From the NCBI GenBank assembly GCA_007922195.1, contig ML682038.1, positions 501,208 through 565,207 on the forward strand: a stretch of DNA of 64,000 nucleotides. The letters are read 5' to 3'. This document shows positions 1 through 10,162 of the stretch, piece by piece. Made by a program: the position numbers and the translations under genes. Origin of the DNA: Podocnemis expansa (Eukaryota; Chordata; Testudines; Podocnemididae). The notes beneath the pieces were generated by a model. That model saw only the letters and a program-made list of their open reading frames with translations, had not been told where the DNA came from and searched no databases. How positions within the stretch are numbered: position 1 is the first letter of the stretch; every line of letters starts with the position of its first letter.

Positions 1-2149
1 GACTGGAGTAGCTCAGAGTGACTTATATGCTGGAGCTGTTGTTGAGCAGTCCAGGTTGGAGGCTACAGCAGCTAGGCATTATAAAGGGCACCCCAGGTTA
101 CAGGGCAGGGGTGACTCAGCTACTCATTGTTCTGGATTGTATCTTGGTATGTCATACTCACACCCATAATACCTGTCACATATCTTAATAAATTGACCAA
201 AAAAGTACATTCATTAAGTCTCCATATGACCTATGCTTTGTGGCCATTTCAAGTTCTCATTTGCTTGAGAAAGGAGGACCATAAGATTGAGGACATGGAA
301 ATATTTAGGTAAAGATACACTCTATAAAAGCCATTTATCTCTTATATATTTCAAAACCTCCAACATTTGTCCAGTACTAATCTGTTAAATGACCAGAAAC
401 ATTTTTGCTACCGCTTTGTTTCTTCCATTTGTTCCTAGGTGCTGATTGACAAGACCCCATTCCACTATATTGTACAAATGCAAGATGATGAAGTGATGCT
501 CTGAACTCCAGCTGGCACACTGTGAATGGGATCAGGGGAAGAGGAAGAGGTGAACAGTTCAGCCAAATGACACATTTGTAAAATGTCAGCACTATTCCTC
601 AGACAAACATCTGTGTGCATGCCCACATCTTGCAGTCATGGACAATTTTCAGCCAGCGTAGATATCTCTGAAAATAAGAACATAAGACACTCTCTCATGC
701 ATGGAGAAGATATTTTACATCCATTTTCAAGTTTCTTTGAAAATGTGGCGCAGACATGGGAAGGAATTTCTTCCTGGCAAAAATTAGGAAAAATGAGCCC
801 AAGAAATGCTATCTTCAGTTGGTTGCAAATAAAGTCTGAGCCACAGCTAATGCTCTGTTTATCTTTCTCTCAAAAGTCTTGGATTCAAGGATTTTTCTTT
901 TTAAAAAAATTGATGATGACCTACTATACAGGTTTTTACTTGAGTGAAAAAGGATGGGTCAGTAACATTTGAAGTAGTTTCACCACAAACATTGGAAAGC
1001 TGCCAACATAAAACATAGATATGTAAGAGCGAATAGGTATTTGCATAATGAGAAGAAACATTCCTCATGCAGGGGAAAGCAAGATATCAAAATGTACTGG
1101 AATGTGTATGTGTAAGTAAAATATGACAGAGACTCTTCTCAACAAAATACCTTCCAAGCATGTCAAACTCATTCAATGTGGGGGGCCACACTGGAAGGCA
1201 GGACACCTGTTGTGGGCCATGTGGCTGCATTGGTTTCTCAGACCTTTCCCCCTCCATGTCCAGAGCAAGAAAGTGTCATTTTGCAGTCCATTTTCTGATC
1301 ATAACAAAAAAAATTGATCCTGATCCTGCCCGCAGGCTGTGCATTCGACACCCCTGGATGGAACACTGTGCCTGAAGACCAGAGCCTGAGTTCATATCTC
1401 ACCTCAACTGGCTTCTATATATAATTCTTTACATCCCTTATTATAAAGAGAGGCCTTGCACTATGGAAGACAGACAAGTATCATTATTCCCATTTTATGC
1501 CTAACTTGAGTGGTTACATAAAGTCATATCAGGCAGAGCCAAGAACAGAATGCCAGATCCTTAATGTGGCAAAAACAAGTCTCGTTTGCCCAGTCACACT
1601 ACCTTTTCCATATTTGTGTGTTTGGTTAGCCTGCATATAACCACTGCTCTAACCATTGGACAACATTCCACTCTCAAAGACAGGAAGACAACAGAATCCA
1701 GGAATTCTCACTGCCAACATTCTACAGCAAATATTACTAGAAAATTCAATGGATCCAATGGGGAAATTGTGTGCCACATTCCCCTCTATTGGTCAGTCCA
1801 CAGGGAGATCAACTGCTCTTCTTTTACTCAAATGAGAGAGGTCTGTACTGGGAATCTGAAGGCCTGGGAGTCTTTAGAGTTATATGTCATGGAATTTATT
1901 TTTCCAGTCTTATGTTTAAAAATGGTTTACATGAATCAGACAGTGAAAGAACTATTATAACAAGTCCATTGTGATGCAAAAAACAAGCATTCCACAGTTT
2001 GAATACCTGTACATTTCAGCAGTTGGCTTACGTCACAAACCAGTAGGTCTGAAGGTTAAAGTATGTGATGTGAGGTCATGGAAAAGTCCTGTAGCTTAAA
2101 AACTGATTAAGGATTTGAGCAGGAAGGCAATGTGGAAGAAAAACAAGTC
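1..2149. other. Unassigned AT-rich sequence
   Basis: No reading frame longer than 129 codons occurs here, none resembles a known family, and no paired terminal repeats were found. I see nothing that can be named. The first 130 bases have a slight LTR or internal-retroelement look, but no boundary can be set. Confidence 0.5.
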
Positions 2150-2620
2150 TGTCCACATTTCTCCACTGAGTGAGTTGACCAGTTATGTGTGAACTAAAAC
2201 CTCTAAAGCCTGATTAAGCCACATGTGATGATGAGTCATTTCTGTGCTAGTTTCCAGCCAATCCACAAGCAGATTTGGTGCTACTCATGGCAAGTATATA
2301 AGCCCCACAGGTGACACAGCAGCTCAGTTTTTCCACCATTATTTCATAACTTGGAACTCTCCTCTGCCTATTAGTACTGATAGACTCCACAGGCCTTAGC
2401 CTACTCTGGCTCCAGTCTTGTGCCCTGTCATGCTGCAGACCAGTTCCCGGCCCAATGCTTGCCTTGTTCTGATTTCAGCTCTGACCTTTGGCTTCAGTTC
2501 TCAGTTGCCAGCACTGCATTGACCACTATGTATAGCCTGACCGTCCAAATCTTGGTTTCTGTCATTGTTTGTGATGCTGACTGGGTCTAGGGGACTGTTT
2601 ATAATTATCTTACATATTGA
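2150..2620 (+). repeat. LTR-like sequence (probable solo LTR fragment)
   Basis: A TATA-like motif (agtatataagcccc, about 2293-2306) is followed by a C/T-rich stretch full of gctctgacct/tggctcc-type words, the usual texture of reptilian Ty3/gypsy R-U5 regions. No second LTR copy, primer site or target duplication was found nearby, so the borders are approximate. A cellular promoter is possible but no coding exon follows. Confidence 0.35.
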
Positions 2621-2775
2621 TATTTCATATTTGCAATAATCCATATGTGTTATGCCATGTTTGGTACTAATAGAAAGGTTGTAATATGCTAGGCATGATT
2701 ATATGGTTTATATGTAGGTGTCATATCTGTAATAGAAGTTAGGAATATGTTTGTTCTGTTCATGTTCCTAGTTAT

Positions 2776-3600
2776 TTGATCCTAAGGCACATCCAGACTG
2801 GGTGTCTGCAAAACCATTGTCTTCTTAATGGCGCATTAAGGAAGGTTCCAGCTACAGTAGGCCTAGGAAAAAAACCTGCTCAGCCAGTCACCCAGACTGA
2901 CCATGTGACTCAAGTCTATTTTGATTTTGTAAAGACTGTAGAGCATGGGAGGGCCAGAGGTGATAAAAAGCAATGGTCTCATCTCCATTTTGTTTTAAAT
3001 CTCCAAGCTGCAACCAACACCCTCCTCTGGAACTATTCTGCTGCCACTGAACACATGATTGAGACCCACCCAGGTGCTGGGTGTATACCAGAGGAATTGG
3101 GCTAACCTGCAAACTACAAATTCTTCAAGGACTTGCTTTATATGGAAATATCTAAATCATTTGTATGTATATGATTCACTTTGACACTTTAACATCTCTC
3201 ATATTTTGTTATTCTTTTTCTATTAAACCTTTAGTTGTAGTTACTAAAGGATTGGCTGGCAGCATGGTATTTTGGGTAAGATCCAAGCCTATATTGTTCT
3301 GGGTAATGTGGCTAGCCCTTTGGGGTCAGGAGAACCTATTTCTTTTAGAGACCTAGTGGCTAGGTGTGGACTAGAGGAGCTGATGTGCAATAAAGGGGGC
3401 TGTTTCTGTTTTGTTATGCTTTGTGATGACCAGAGTGGGGAATCAGAAGCATGTTTTGTTACTGACTGGGAGACTGGTTTAAGTACCACCCATCAGTGGT
3501 TTGGGGGTTTGGCCCCTGATTTTGCAGCTTGCCCTGCTTTTTGCACATTCAGGAGGTTATCTCAGAAGGCCTGAGTCAGAGTTGCTTTCCACTTTCCACT
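2776..3600 (+). repeat. Endogenous-retrovirus-type solo LTR (probable)
   Basis: The block holds a non-canonical polyadenylation signal ATTAAA at 3222-3227 followed by T/G-rich sequence. The ending around 3270-3420 (a ggtaagatc word, then a tttggggtcaggagaacct word) resembles turtle ERV LTRs as I remember them. The 109-codon frame at 2776-3105 shows no domain and is taken as chance. No gag, pol or env sequence lies next to it. Borders are estimated. Confidence 0.4.
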
Positions 3601-3631
3601 CATATGTTTGAAATGTATAAAACCCTGCAAA

Positions 3632-3750
3632 TAGTGTAGTAGCTGGCACCTCTGCTTAATATGTAGAAAGTCCTGGGTTCAAGCCCCAGGGGGTTGGACT
3701 TGATGATCTCATGAGGTCCCTTCCAACCATATGGTTCTATTCTATTCTAA
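3632..3750 (+). mobile_element. tRNA-derived SINE with CR1-type tail
   Basis: The head looks like a tRNA, with an A-box-like stretch near 3638 and a near-perfect B box (gggttcaagcccc, 3675-3687). It runs directly into a CR1-like 3' tail (ttggacttgatgatctcatg, 3694-3713) and ends in short ttctattctattct repeats (about 3734-3747). Such chimeras carry the 3' end recognised by a partner LINE's reverse transcriptase, here presumably CR1. The copy is diverged and is not a functional tRNA gene: the head cannot be folded into a full cloverleaf and no anticodon arm is evident. Confidence 0.75.
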
Positions 3751-4175
3751 AACCAGACTGCATGAACATCTGCAAGTTGTGTATGGATTTGTATACCTAT
3801 ACTTGTGCACACAGTTCTGCCAGCTATCCATGCAAATTGGATATATCTATATATAAATGGAAAGGTAGTCTTCCTTATGTCCATTTGGGTGTCAGTTGCT
3901 CACTTTGCATATATAATTCTGGCTCAGGTACACTTCTGTGTGTACTACACAGTTCTGCACCTTTAAAAATGTTGAAGATAGCCTTTAAATGTGCATAATG
4001 AAGTAATTTTATATGGAGATGGTCTTAAATCAAATATTTTCATTCCTCCAATCCTCTACGTTGGATTAGTTTTTTCAGGAGTGAGGACTAAGTTTGTGGC
4101 TCCAATTTTTCAGATTTAAATCTTGACATGGAAGACTATAATTTTATTATCTATATGTTCCCAAATTAGTAATGC

Positions 4176-4428
4176 CAGGACTACACAGCAAAATTACATG
4201 AATATAATTATGTCATTTGGGGTATCAAAAAATCCATACCCTTGAGCGATTTAGTTTTACCGATCTAACCCCTGATGTAGATATAACTTCTCCCATTGAC
4301 ATAGCTTCTACTTTTGGTGGAGATAGATTAATAAGCCAATGAAAGAAATTGTCCTGTCAAGTTTAGTGACGGTTTTACTAAATTGCTATAGCAATGCAGC
4401 TACAGTGCTGTATGTGTAGAGAAGCCCT
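4176..4428. mobile_element. Foldback MITE, reverse-oriented copy
   Basis: The ends are inverted and related: AGGACTACACAGC on the left, and AGGGCTTCTCTACACA reading inward from the right. The interior (gagcgatttagttttaccgat, then cccattgacatagcttct) matches in reverse the elements at 15747-16003 and 16530-16754. The clean target duplication has been lost. Confidence 0.6.
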
Positions 4429-6222
4429 AATTCTTGCACTATTTCTCTGCTTCTCCTTGTTATAAACTACTCATTTTAAATGGTATTTTTCAGACTGAGA
4501 TAAACAAACTTTGCCTACTTATTTTGGCTTTACTGCTATCTGTGCTATCTTCACAGTTTATAGTAAGCCCAGTACCCTTTTGTGATTTACATCCTGAGTG
4601 ATTGTACTGGAGTTAATAGAATAACACAGGGCAAAATTTAATGCTGATTTTGTCCCAAAAGATGGAAGAAAAAAAAATAAAGGTTTTGGTTATCCTCTGG
4701 TTTTTGCCTCTCCATTTTGTCTCTTCTGCCAACAATGTTTTTATGCATCTTAGCTAAACCTGGAGTAATGCTAACTCTACCAAAAGCTTTAGAGTGCAGG
4801 GATAAAGAGCAATGTTAACAGTGAATTACAGCATACTGTGCATTGGAAAAAATGTCTAGTAAAATACAATTAATTATTGCAACCAGTAGAGGGCCTGCTA
4901 TGTCTAACAAAAAGCTTAAAAGAGCGTGAACACTTAAAACCCATCTCCCCACCCCAAAGCCCTTAATAGGACACCATGGGTTTAAGGAGAGCAATGAGGC
5001 CTGAGCTGCATTCTAACTGGAAAGCATGCATAAGCCATTCAGCAGAGCATTACCCATATCTAAAAGCTACACTGTAGTTGCTCACTAAACAAGAGAGTTT
5101 TTTCAATACCATCATTACCTGGCACAGAAATGCAGTTTCAAAAGAAGACTCTAGAAATCACATTGATGGCCAGATAAATGTTCTGTGAAGGCCAAAGTGC
5201 TGTGGGAAGGAACTGCAAATTTCTGTGCTCAGAAATCCAATACATCTAGAAACAGTGCTTTTTATTTGGCCAGTCTTTAAGAGACTGCATGGTCTGCTGG
5301 CCAAATGCTAGAGCCAAGCAATTCAGAACAGTATGCTTGTGTATTTTTCTTCTGATTCTTCTGTCTGAACAAAGATGAGAGAGCTGAAACCTGCTAGTAA
5401 ATCAGGTATGAGTGTTGGAAGTAAAGTCTCCTTCAAGCTCCAAGTCCAACTCCCAGATCAACAGGGGCAGCAGATGATCATGGGAGAGCAGAAGTACAGT
5501 GGGACAGCCCTCTTTCACTCACCTAGTAAGTTACTTGAACTATATGAAAGAGAGGAACTAAAACCTAAAGGCCAAGTGTTGTACACATATAGCCAGTTAA
5601 AGCAGACAAGAGGATAATGCCCCCGTGCCTTTAAAAAAACATTCATTAGTTGGTCCTGAATGTATAATCAACCCTATGTTTATCCAACAATTACCCAGAG
5701 AGAGGGGGCTTCCTTCATGTCTATTTGAAAAAGACAGTGCAAAATGCAGTGGAATCAGTTGAATCTGAATGTAAAGAGAAACTTTTCTTCTCTCTTTAAA
5801 AAGACAACAGTATTTATAATAAATGTAAATATCTACTTCAAACTCCTTAGTATCTTTGAATGGTCATTTTACTTTTCTGGGGGCTGCTTTGTTATCCAAG
5901 TATTTTCTGTGCTCCCATCTGTTATTAGCAAATTTTGTCCTCTTTTCTCTACTTAATTCCCAGTTCACTGGAAAAATGCAGTATATAAAAGAAAAGATTT
6001 TCACTGGTGATACTGTCCCAAAGGAGAGCAATTCTAGCATCTGACCCATCATGTCTACAGTGCAGGTATAGTGTGGTTGTGGGACAGGTAGGCATATACA
6101 TACTAGCTTTAGTCTGGCTTGTATAGGTTCAGTCATAGTGAAGGCATGGTGCTATAGGCTTACAGTATACTCAAGCCACCAGAGTACAAGACTGGCAGGG
6201 AGCTTTAATCGGTACTTGAGTT
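4429..6222. other. Unassigned sequence
   Basis: Low-complexity AT-rich DNA. The 80-codon frame at 5375-5617 has ordinary composition, no recognisable domain and no convincing splice context. Nothing else could be supported. Confidence 0.5.
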
Positions 6223-6684
6223 TGTGATGGGGCAGGCTCACCCTGCACTATAGAAGCCCAACAAACTCTGCTCCTTGAGCCCTGCTGGGCATGCTCGGAC
6301 AGCTGCCTCAATATAAAAGGGAGCAGCTCACCTCAGTCTGGGCTGCCCAGCAAACAGGCAGGACATACACTGGAAGCTCCTGCCACAGAGCTGCTACATC
6401 AGTTCCAAGCTGTGAGGGAAAAGGCCTCCAGAGGGAGCCCTGAGGAGCAGCTGTCCTGTAATGAGTACCCTGAGGCTGCCGCCTGGCCACTTACTGCAGC
6501 CAGTCAATGCTGGAGACCTGCAAGGAAGCCGACTACAGCCATACCAAGAGGGAGAAACACACAGATCAGCGCCAGCAGGAAGTCATGCCCAGCTCAGGTA
6601 GGAAGTAGCCCAGAAGGCCCAAAGGATACAGCTGGGGGTAGGGTGAAGAACCACTCAGCGTTTTTCAGTGGAGGTCCCTGCTGA

Positions 6685-7264
6685 CAGGGGTGTCACTGGC
6701 GTTGGGCACACCAGGGCACGTGCCCCGGGTCCCAACGCCAGTTCCCTGGATCTCCAGCCCAATCGGGCTGGGGATCCGGGGCCTGATCCCTGGCCGGCCG
6801 CGGCTGTGGCGGCCCCGTCCCTGATCGGGAATCCGGGGCCCAGCTGGCCGCCCAGCAGGCCCGGGCCAGAGGGATGCCGTGCTGCCGCTGGCGGCTAGGC
6901 TGCAGCGGGGATGGGCCAGAAGCGGCCACTGGAGGCTGCGCCCGTGCCCGTGGCCGCTGGCGGGCAGGCCCCCGCTCTCTGGCCGGGGCCGGGGCCGCCG
7001 CGGCTGCGGGCAGCCAGGCTCGGCTTGGCCGCCTGTGGTGGCCCCGTTCACTGCTGGGGATCCAGGGCCTGGCTGCCTGTGGCCGTGAATGCAGGCCTGA
7101 TCTTCAGCGGCCGCTTCTGGCCGCACCGCACCATACCACATCCTAGCTGCCTGCGGCGGCGCGGCCCCCCCCCCACCCCATCCCTGGCCGGGGGGGGGCC
7201 TTCTGGCTGGGGGCGGGGCCTGGGCCCTTGCCCCAGGTCCCTCCCTGCCCCAGCACCACCTCTG
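6685..7264. mobile_element. GC-rich non-autonomous hAT-type transposon with perfect 8-bp TSD
   Basis: The element starts CAGGGGTGTCACTGGCG and its right end, read inward, is CAGAGGTGGTGCTGGGG. Both sides carry the identical 8-base duplication cctgctga (6677-6684 and 7265-7272). An 8-bp duplication and CAGRGG-type ends are the hAT signature. It is about 580 bp, very GC/CpG-rich and encodes no transposase; the overlapping long frames on both strands result only from the lack of A/T stops. It inserted into the gypsy LTR. Confidence 0.85.
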
Positions 7265-7440
7265 CCTGCTGATGTGGCACAATACCCCCTGGCACCGTTA
7301 GGGCCCTGGGCTTGGGCTTAATGGAGTGGGAGGGCTGAGCACCCCTACGTGGGCACTCTACCCCATATGAGATGCTCTGTGTATTGACTCTATGCCCATT
7401 AGGCCATGCTGCCCTGACCTGAGGGCCACTTATAGACTCT

Positions 7441-7916
7441 GGCAATGTCCACATGATGCTTTTAAATTGAAACAATGACCGTTGTTTTGATTTAAAAGTT
7501 GTCATGCCCGAATGACGTTTCGTTATTTCAAAATGATGAGCCCTGTCATTTCAAAATAACAAACCTTACTTTGAAATAGTAAAGCCTAGGGTGAAATTGA
7601 AATAGCCGTTATTTCAAAATGGTTGTTTAGAAATAATGCCATTCAGATGTGTTATTTCAGTTTAACACTTTTGCCCTTTTCCTTCCCAGGGTGCCATCCT
7701 TTTTCTATATATTGGCTGGCAACATGTCTCTGCCAGAAGGCCATGTTGCCACACCTCCCATGCTTCCCCTCTCCTTATTCGAAATAGCAAGTCCTGTGTC
7801 TAGACTTGTTATTTCGATTTGAGGTTTTTGCTTATTTTGATTTAAGTTAATTCGAAATAATGATTTTATTTTGAATTAACTTATTTCAAAATAAGCTTCT
7901 ACATGTGGACATAGCC
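7441..7916. mobile_element. AT-rich foldback MITE with 3-bp TSD
   Basis: The ends are inverted: GGCAATGTCCACATGATGC on the left, and GGCTATGTCCACATGTAGAA reading inward from the right. The inside is rich in TTCGAA-, ATTTCAAAAT- and ATTTCGAT-type palindromic words. The flanks are tct on both sides; the intact second LTR reads agtctgtgtattg without insertion, which confirms a 3-bp duplication (TCT). No coding capacity. Confidence 0.85.
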
Positions 7917-8201
7917 TCTGTGTATTGTCTCTGTGGTTATTTGGCTGTGCTCCCACAACTCAAGGGCCACTTACAGATTCTGTGTATTAACTCTGTGTCT
8001 GCTAGGCCATGCTGCCCTGGCTGAGGGCTGCCTATAGACTGTGTATTGACTCGGTAGCCACTAGGCAATGCAGCCCTGACCAGATGCCTGTGTATTGTTG
8101 TGTATATTGTGCACAGAGTACATCACAAGTGTGCCTGTTCTTCTGACCCCCCCTTGAACCTTCCTCACAAGGGGGTGTTAGGAAAGGCTTACCCTGTGAC
8201 A

Positions 8202-9770
8202 GTTGGTGGAGATGAGGGTATCAATCAGTTCTTCAAGGAGAGACCCTGAGACAGGATTGAGAAAAATCCTTTCCTGTTATTTCAGTGAAACCCCTAGAAG
8301 ATTATCAGCGGAGACCGAAATGGTTTTGAAGTGGCTTCTGGAAAGCCAGCAACAGCAGGCCACATAACAGCAGTAGCAATATGCCCAGCAGCTCCAACAG
8401 GTGGCCTTGCAGCAACAAGCCTTGGCGGTCTGACAGCAAGACCAGCTGTAACAGCTGATGTGAGAATTGACCACTCAACAACCGAGCTACCAAGAGAGAC
8501 TGGTCTAGCAAATGGGGGTTGTGTTGAAAGCCACTGCGGCCATGCATTGTAACCCTGGGGGTACAGAGATGGAGGGAAGTTAGGACAAATTACCCTTACA
8601 ATTAACCAAGATATGACTAGGAAATGACCCTGAGGCCTTCTTAGTAACTTTCAAACGGGTTGCTACCATGATAAAGTGGTCACCAGAGCACTGAGCCACT
8701 CTCCTCAACCCATATCTGAAAGGCCCAGCCCAGATTGCCTACCACAACCTGGAACCACAGGACGTCTTAGTGTACTCAAAGATCACGGAGGTGATCCTGG
8801 ATCAGACAGGAGTGAACCCTGAAACCAACTGTCAATGGCTATGGGGCACACATTACCCCCCTGGAGCCCACCCTAGGGCAGTAGCTCAACTCATCAAAGA
8901 TGACTGCTGGCGTTGTCTAGTGCTTGACCAGAAAACTGGGGCAGAAGTCATAGACTCATAGGGTGAGAAGGGACCTCATGAGGTCATCTAGTCCAACCCT
9001 TGCCAAAAAACAGGACCACTCTCACTAAATTATCCCAGCCAGGGTTTTGTCTAATCAAGCCTTAAATATCTCCAAAGATGGAGATTCCACCACTTCCCTA
9101 GATAGCCCATTCCAATGCTTCACCACTGTCCTAGTAAGGAATTTTTTCCCAATTTCCAACCTCAACCTCCCCAGCTGCAACTTGAAACCATTGCTCCTTG
9201 GTCTGTCCTCTGTTACTACAGAGAACAGCTGAGATCCGTCCTCCTTGGAGCAGCCCTTCAAGTAGTTGAAGGTTGATATCAAATCCCCCCTCAGTTTTCT
9301 CTTCTGCAGGCTAAATAAGACTAAATCCTTCAGTCTTTCTTCACAGGTCTTGTGCTCGCTGAATGCATTGCCCTAGAACAATTTATACAGGTACTGCCAA
9401 TTGGGGGTAAAGAATGGCTACTGAGGCATTGCCCAAAGACACTGATGGAAGTTGTTTCCTTGGCTGGGGATTATATGGCAGCTGAGAAACTGATCTCCAG
9501 ACCTCAGAAGATGGGTGGCCCAGGCAAACGAAATAAAGGGAAAGGACAGGAGCCCGTCAATGACACAGCTCGAGAACTGTCTCGGACCCTTCTGCCCTTT
9601 GCCAGCTCAACATGCCCCAAATGGTTATGGGTTCCTCAAAGGGCTGAGCCAGATGGTAACAAGAACCCATTGTTGGCAGATGCCTGAGGAGAGAGCATCC
9701 AAGACCAGTGTTGGGAATGTGGCAAGGAGGGGCACTACCGAAAGGACTGCCCCTATATAGAGTGTGACAA
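8202..9770 (+). pseudogene. Degenerate Ty3/gypsy gag with SCAN-like capsid domain and zinc knuckle
   Basis: Structural protein of an LTR retrotransposon. After a primer-site-like stretch (gttggtggagatgagg, 8202-) comes a Gln-rich segment (about 8320-8480) and a capsid-like part with the words DPEAFLVTF and PYLKGPAQIAY (about 8620-8745). A SCAN-like helix bundle follows: HPRAVAQLI before the CR1 insertion, then [10 protein letters not shown] and LAGDYMAAE after it (9364-9490). A CCHC zinc knuckle of form CX2CX4HX4C (C-W-E-C ... H ... C) lies at 9709-9750. Several stops and shifts make it non-functional. SCAN domains are thought to derive from Gmr1-like gypsy Gag. Protease, RT and integrase are missing between knuckle and second LTR, an apparent deletion. 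Confidence 0.8.
8950..9358 (-). mobile_element. CR1 LINE 3' fragment inserted in the gag pseudogene
   Basis: The left edge is the CR1 3' terminus (gactcatagggtgagaagg, then acctcatgaggtcatctagt). The rest encodes, on the minus strand, the end of CR1 ORF2, with the words HWNGLSREV and [10 protein letters not shown]. Gag sequence reads on either side of it (GAEVID before, [10 protein letters not shown] after), so the CR1 is the later event. It is 5'-truncated, as is usual. Confidence 0.9.
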
Positions 9771-10162
9771 TGGGCAGGTATGAACGGTGGGCAGAAGACC
9801 CAGTTAGCGTGTTTTGTTGGGGATCCCCACTGATGTGATGCCTTATCCCCCGGCACCGATAGCGCCCTGGGCTAAGGCTCAGTGGAGTGGTAGGGCCTCA
9901 GCCCACCTACCTGGGCACTGTACCCCATATGGGATGCTCTGTGTATTGACTCTGTGGCCATTAGGCCATGCTGCCCTGACCCAATGGCCACTTGTAGAGT
10001 CTGTGTATTGACTTGGTATTCACTAAGCAGTGTAGCCCTGACCAGAGAGCCATGTATCATCGCGGATAGTGAACACATAATAGATTGTGGTGGCACCCAC
10101 CCTGCTCATGCCCCTTTCACCTTCCCCACCAGGGGGCATTAGGAAGGGCCTAGCCTGCGATA
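9771..10162 (+). repeat. 3' LTR (partial) of the first Ty3/gypsy element
   Basis: Matches the uninterrupted parts of the 5' LTR from about the cagcg/tagcg word (9806) to the end ggaagggcctagcctgcgata. The terminal CA has mutated to TA. The U3 part with the TATA box is absent, so deletion has joined the end of gag to the middle of the LTR. The LTRs are visibly diverged, so the insertion is old. Confidence 0.75.

Larger units (their letters stand above)
6223..8201 (+). repeat. 5' LTR of a Ty3/gypsy element, interrupted twice
   Basis: The LTR begins about tgtgatgggg (6223), has a TATA box atataaaag at 6311-6319 and ends ...ccctgtgaca at 8201. The parts around 7265-7440 and 7917-8201 match the second LTR at 9771-10162 (shared words such as gggatgctctgtgtattgac, ggccatgctgccctga, aggccatg and the end gttaggaa-ggct). 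Two later insertions, 6685-7264 and 7441-7916, lie inside it; without them the LTR is about 0.9 kb. The upstream U3 border is inferred because the other LTR lacks that part. Confidence 0.75.

Noticed and set aside
583..972. 129-codon open frame near the left edge
   Set aside because: No domain, no codon bias, no splice context or upstream promoter; this length is expected by chance in 64 kb.
3636..3705. Functional tRNA gene
   Set aside because: Only the A/B-box-like head of a SINE; it fuses directly to a CR1-like tail and lacks a complete cloverleaf.
5375..5617. 80-codon frame as a possible exon
   Set aside because: No acceptor or donor at matching positions and no recognisable motif.
6874..7321. 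Several overlapping long frames on both strands in GC-rich DNA
   Set aside because: They lie in the hAT element, where stop codons are rare because of GC content; no protein similarity is visible.
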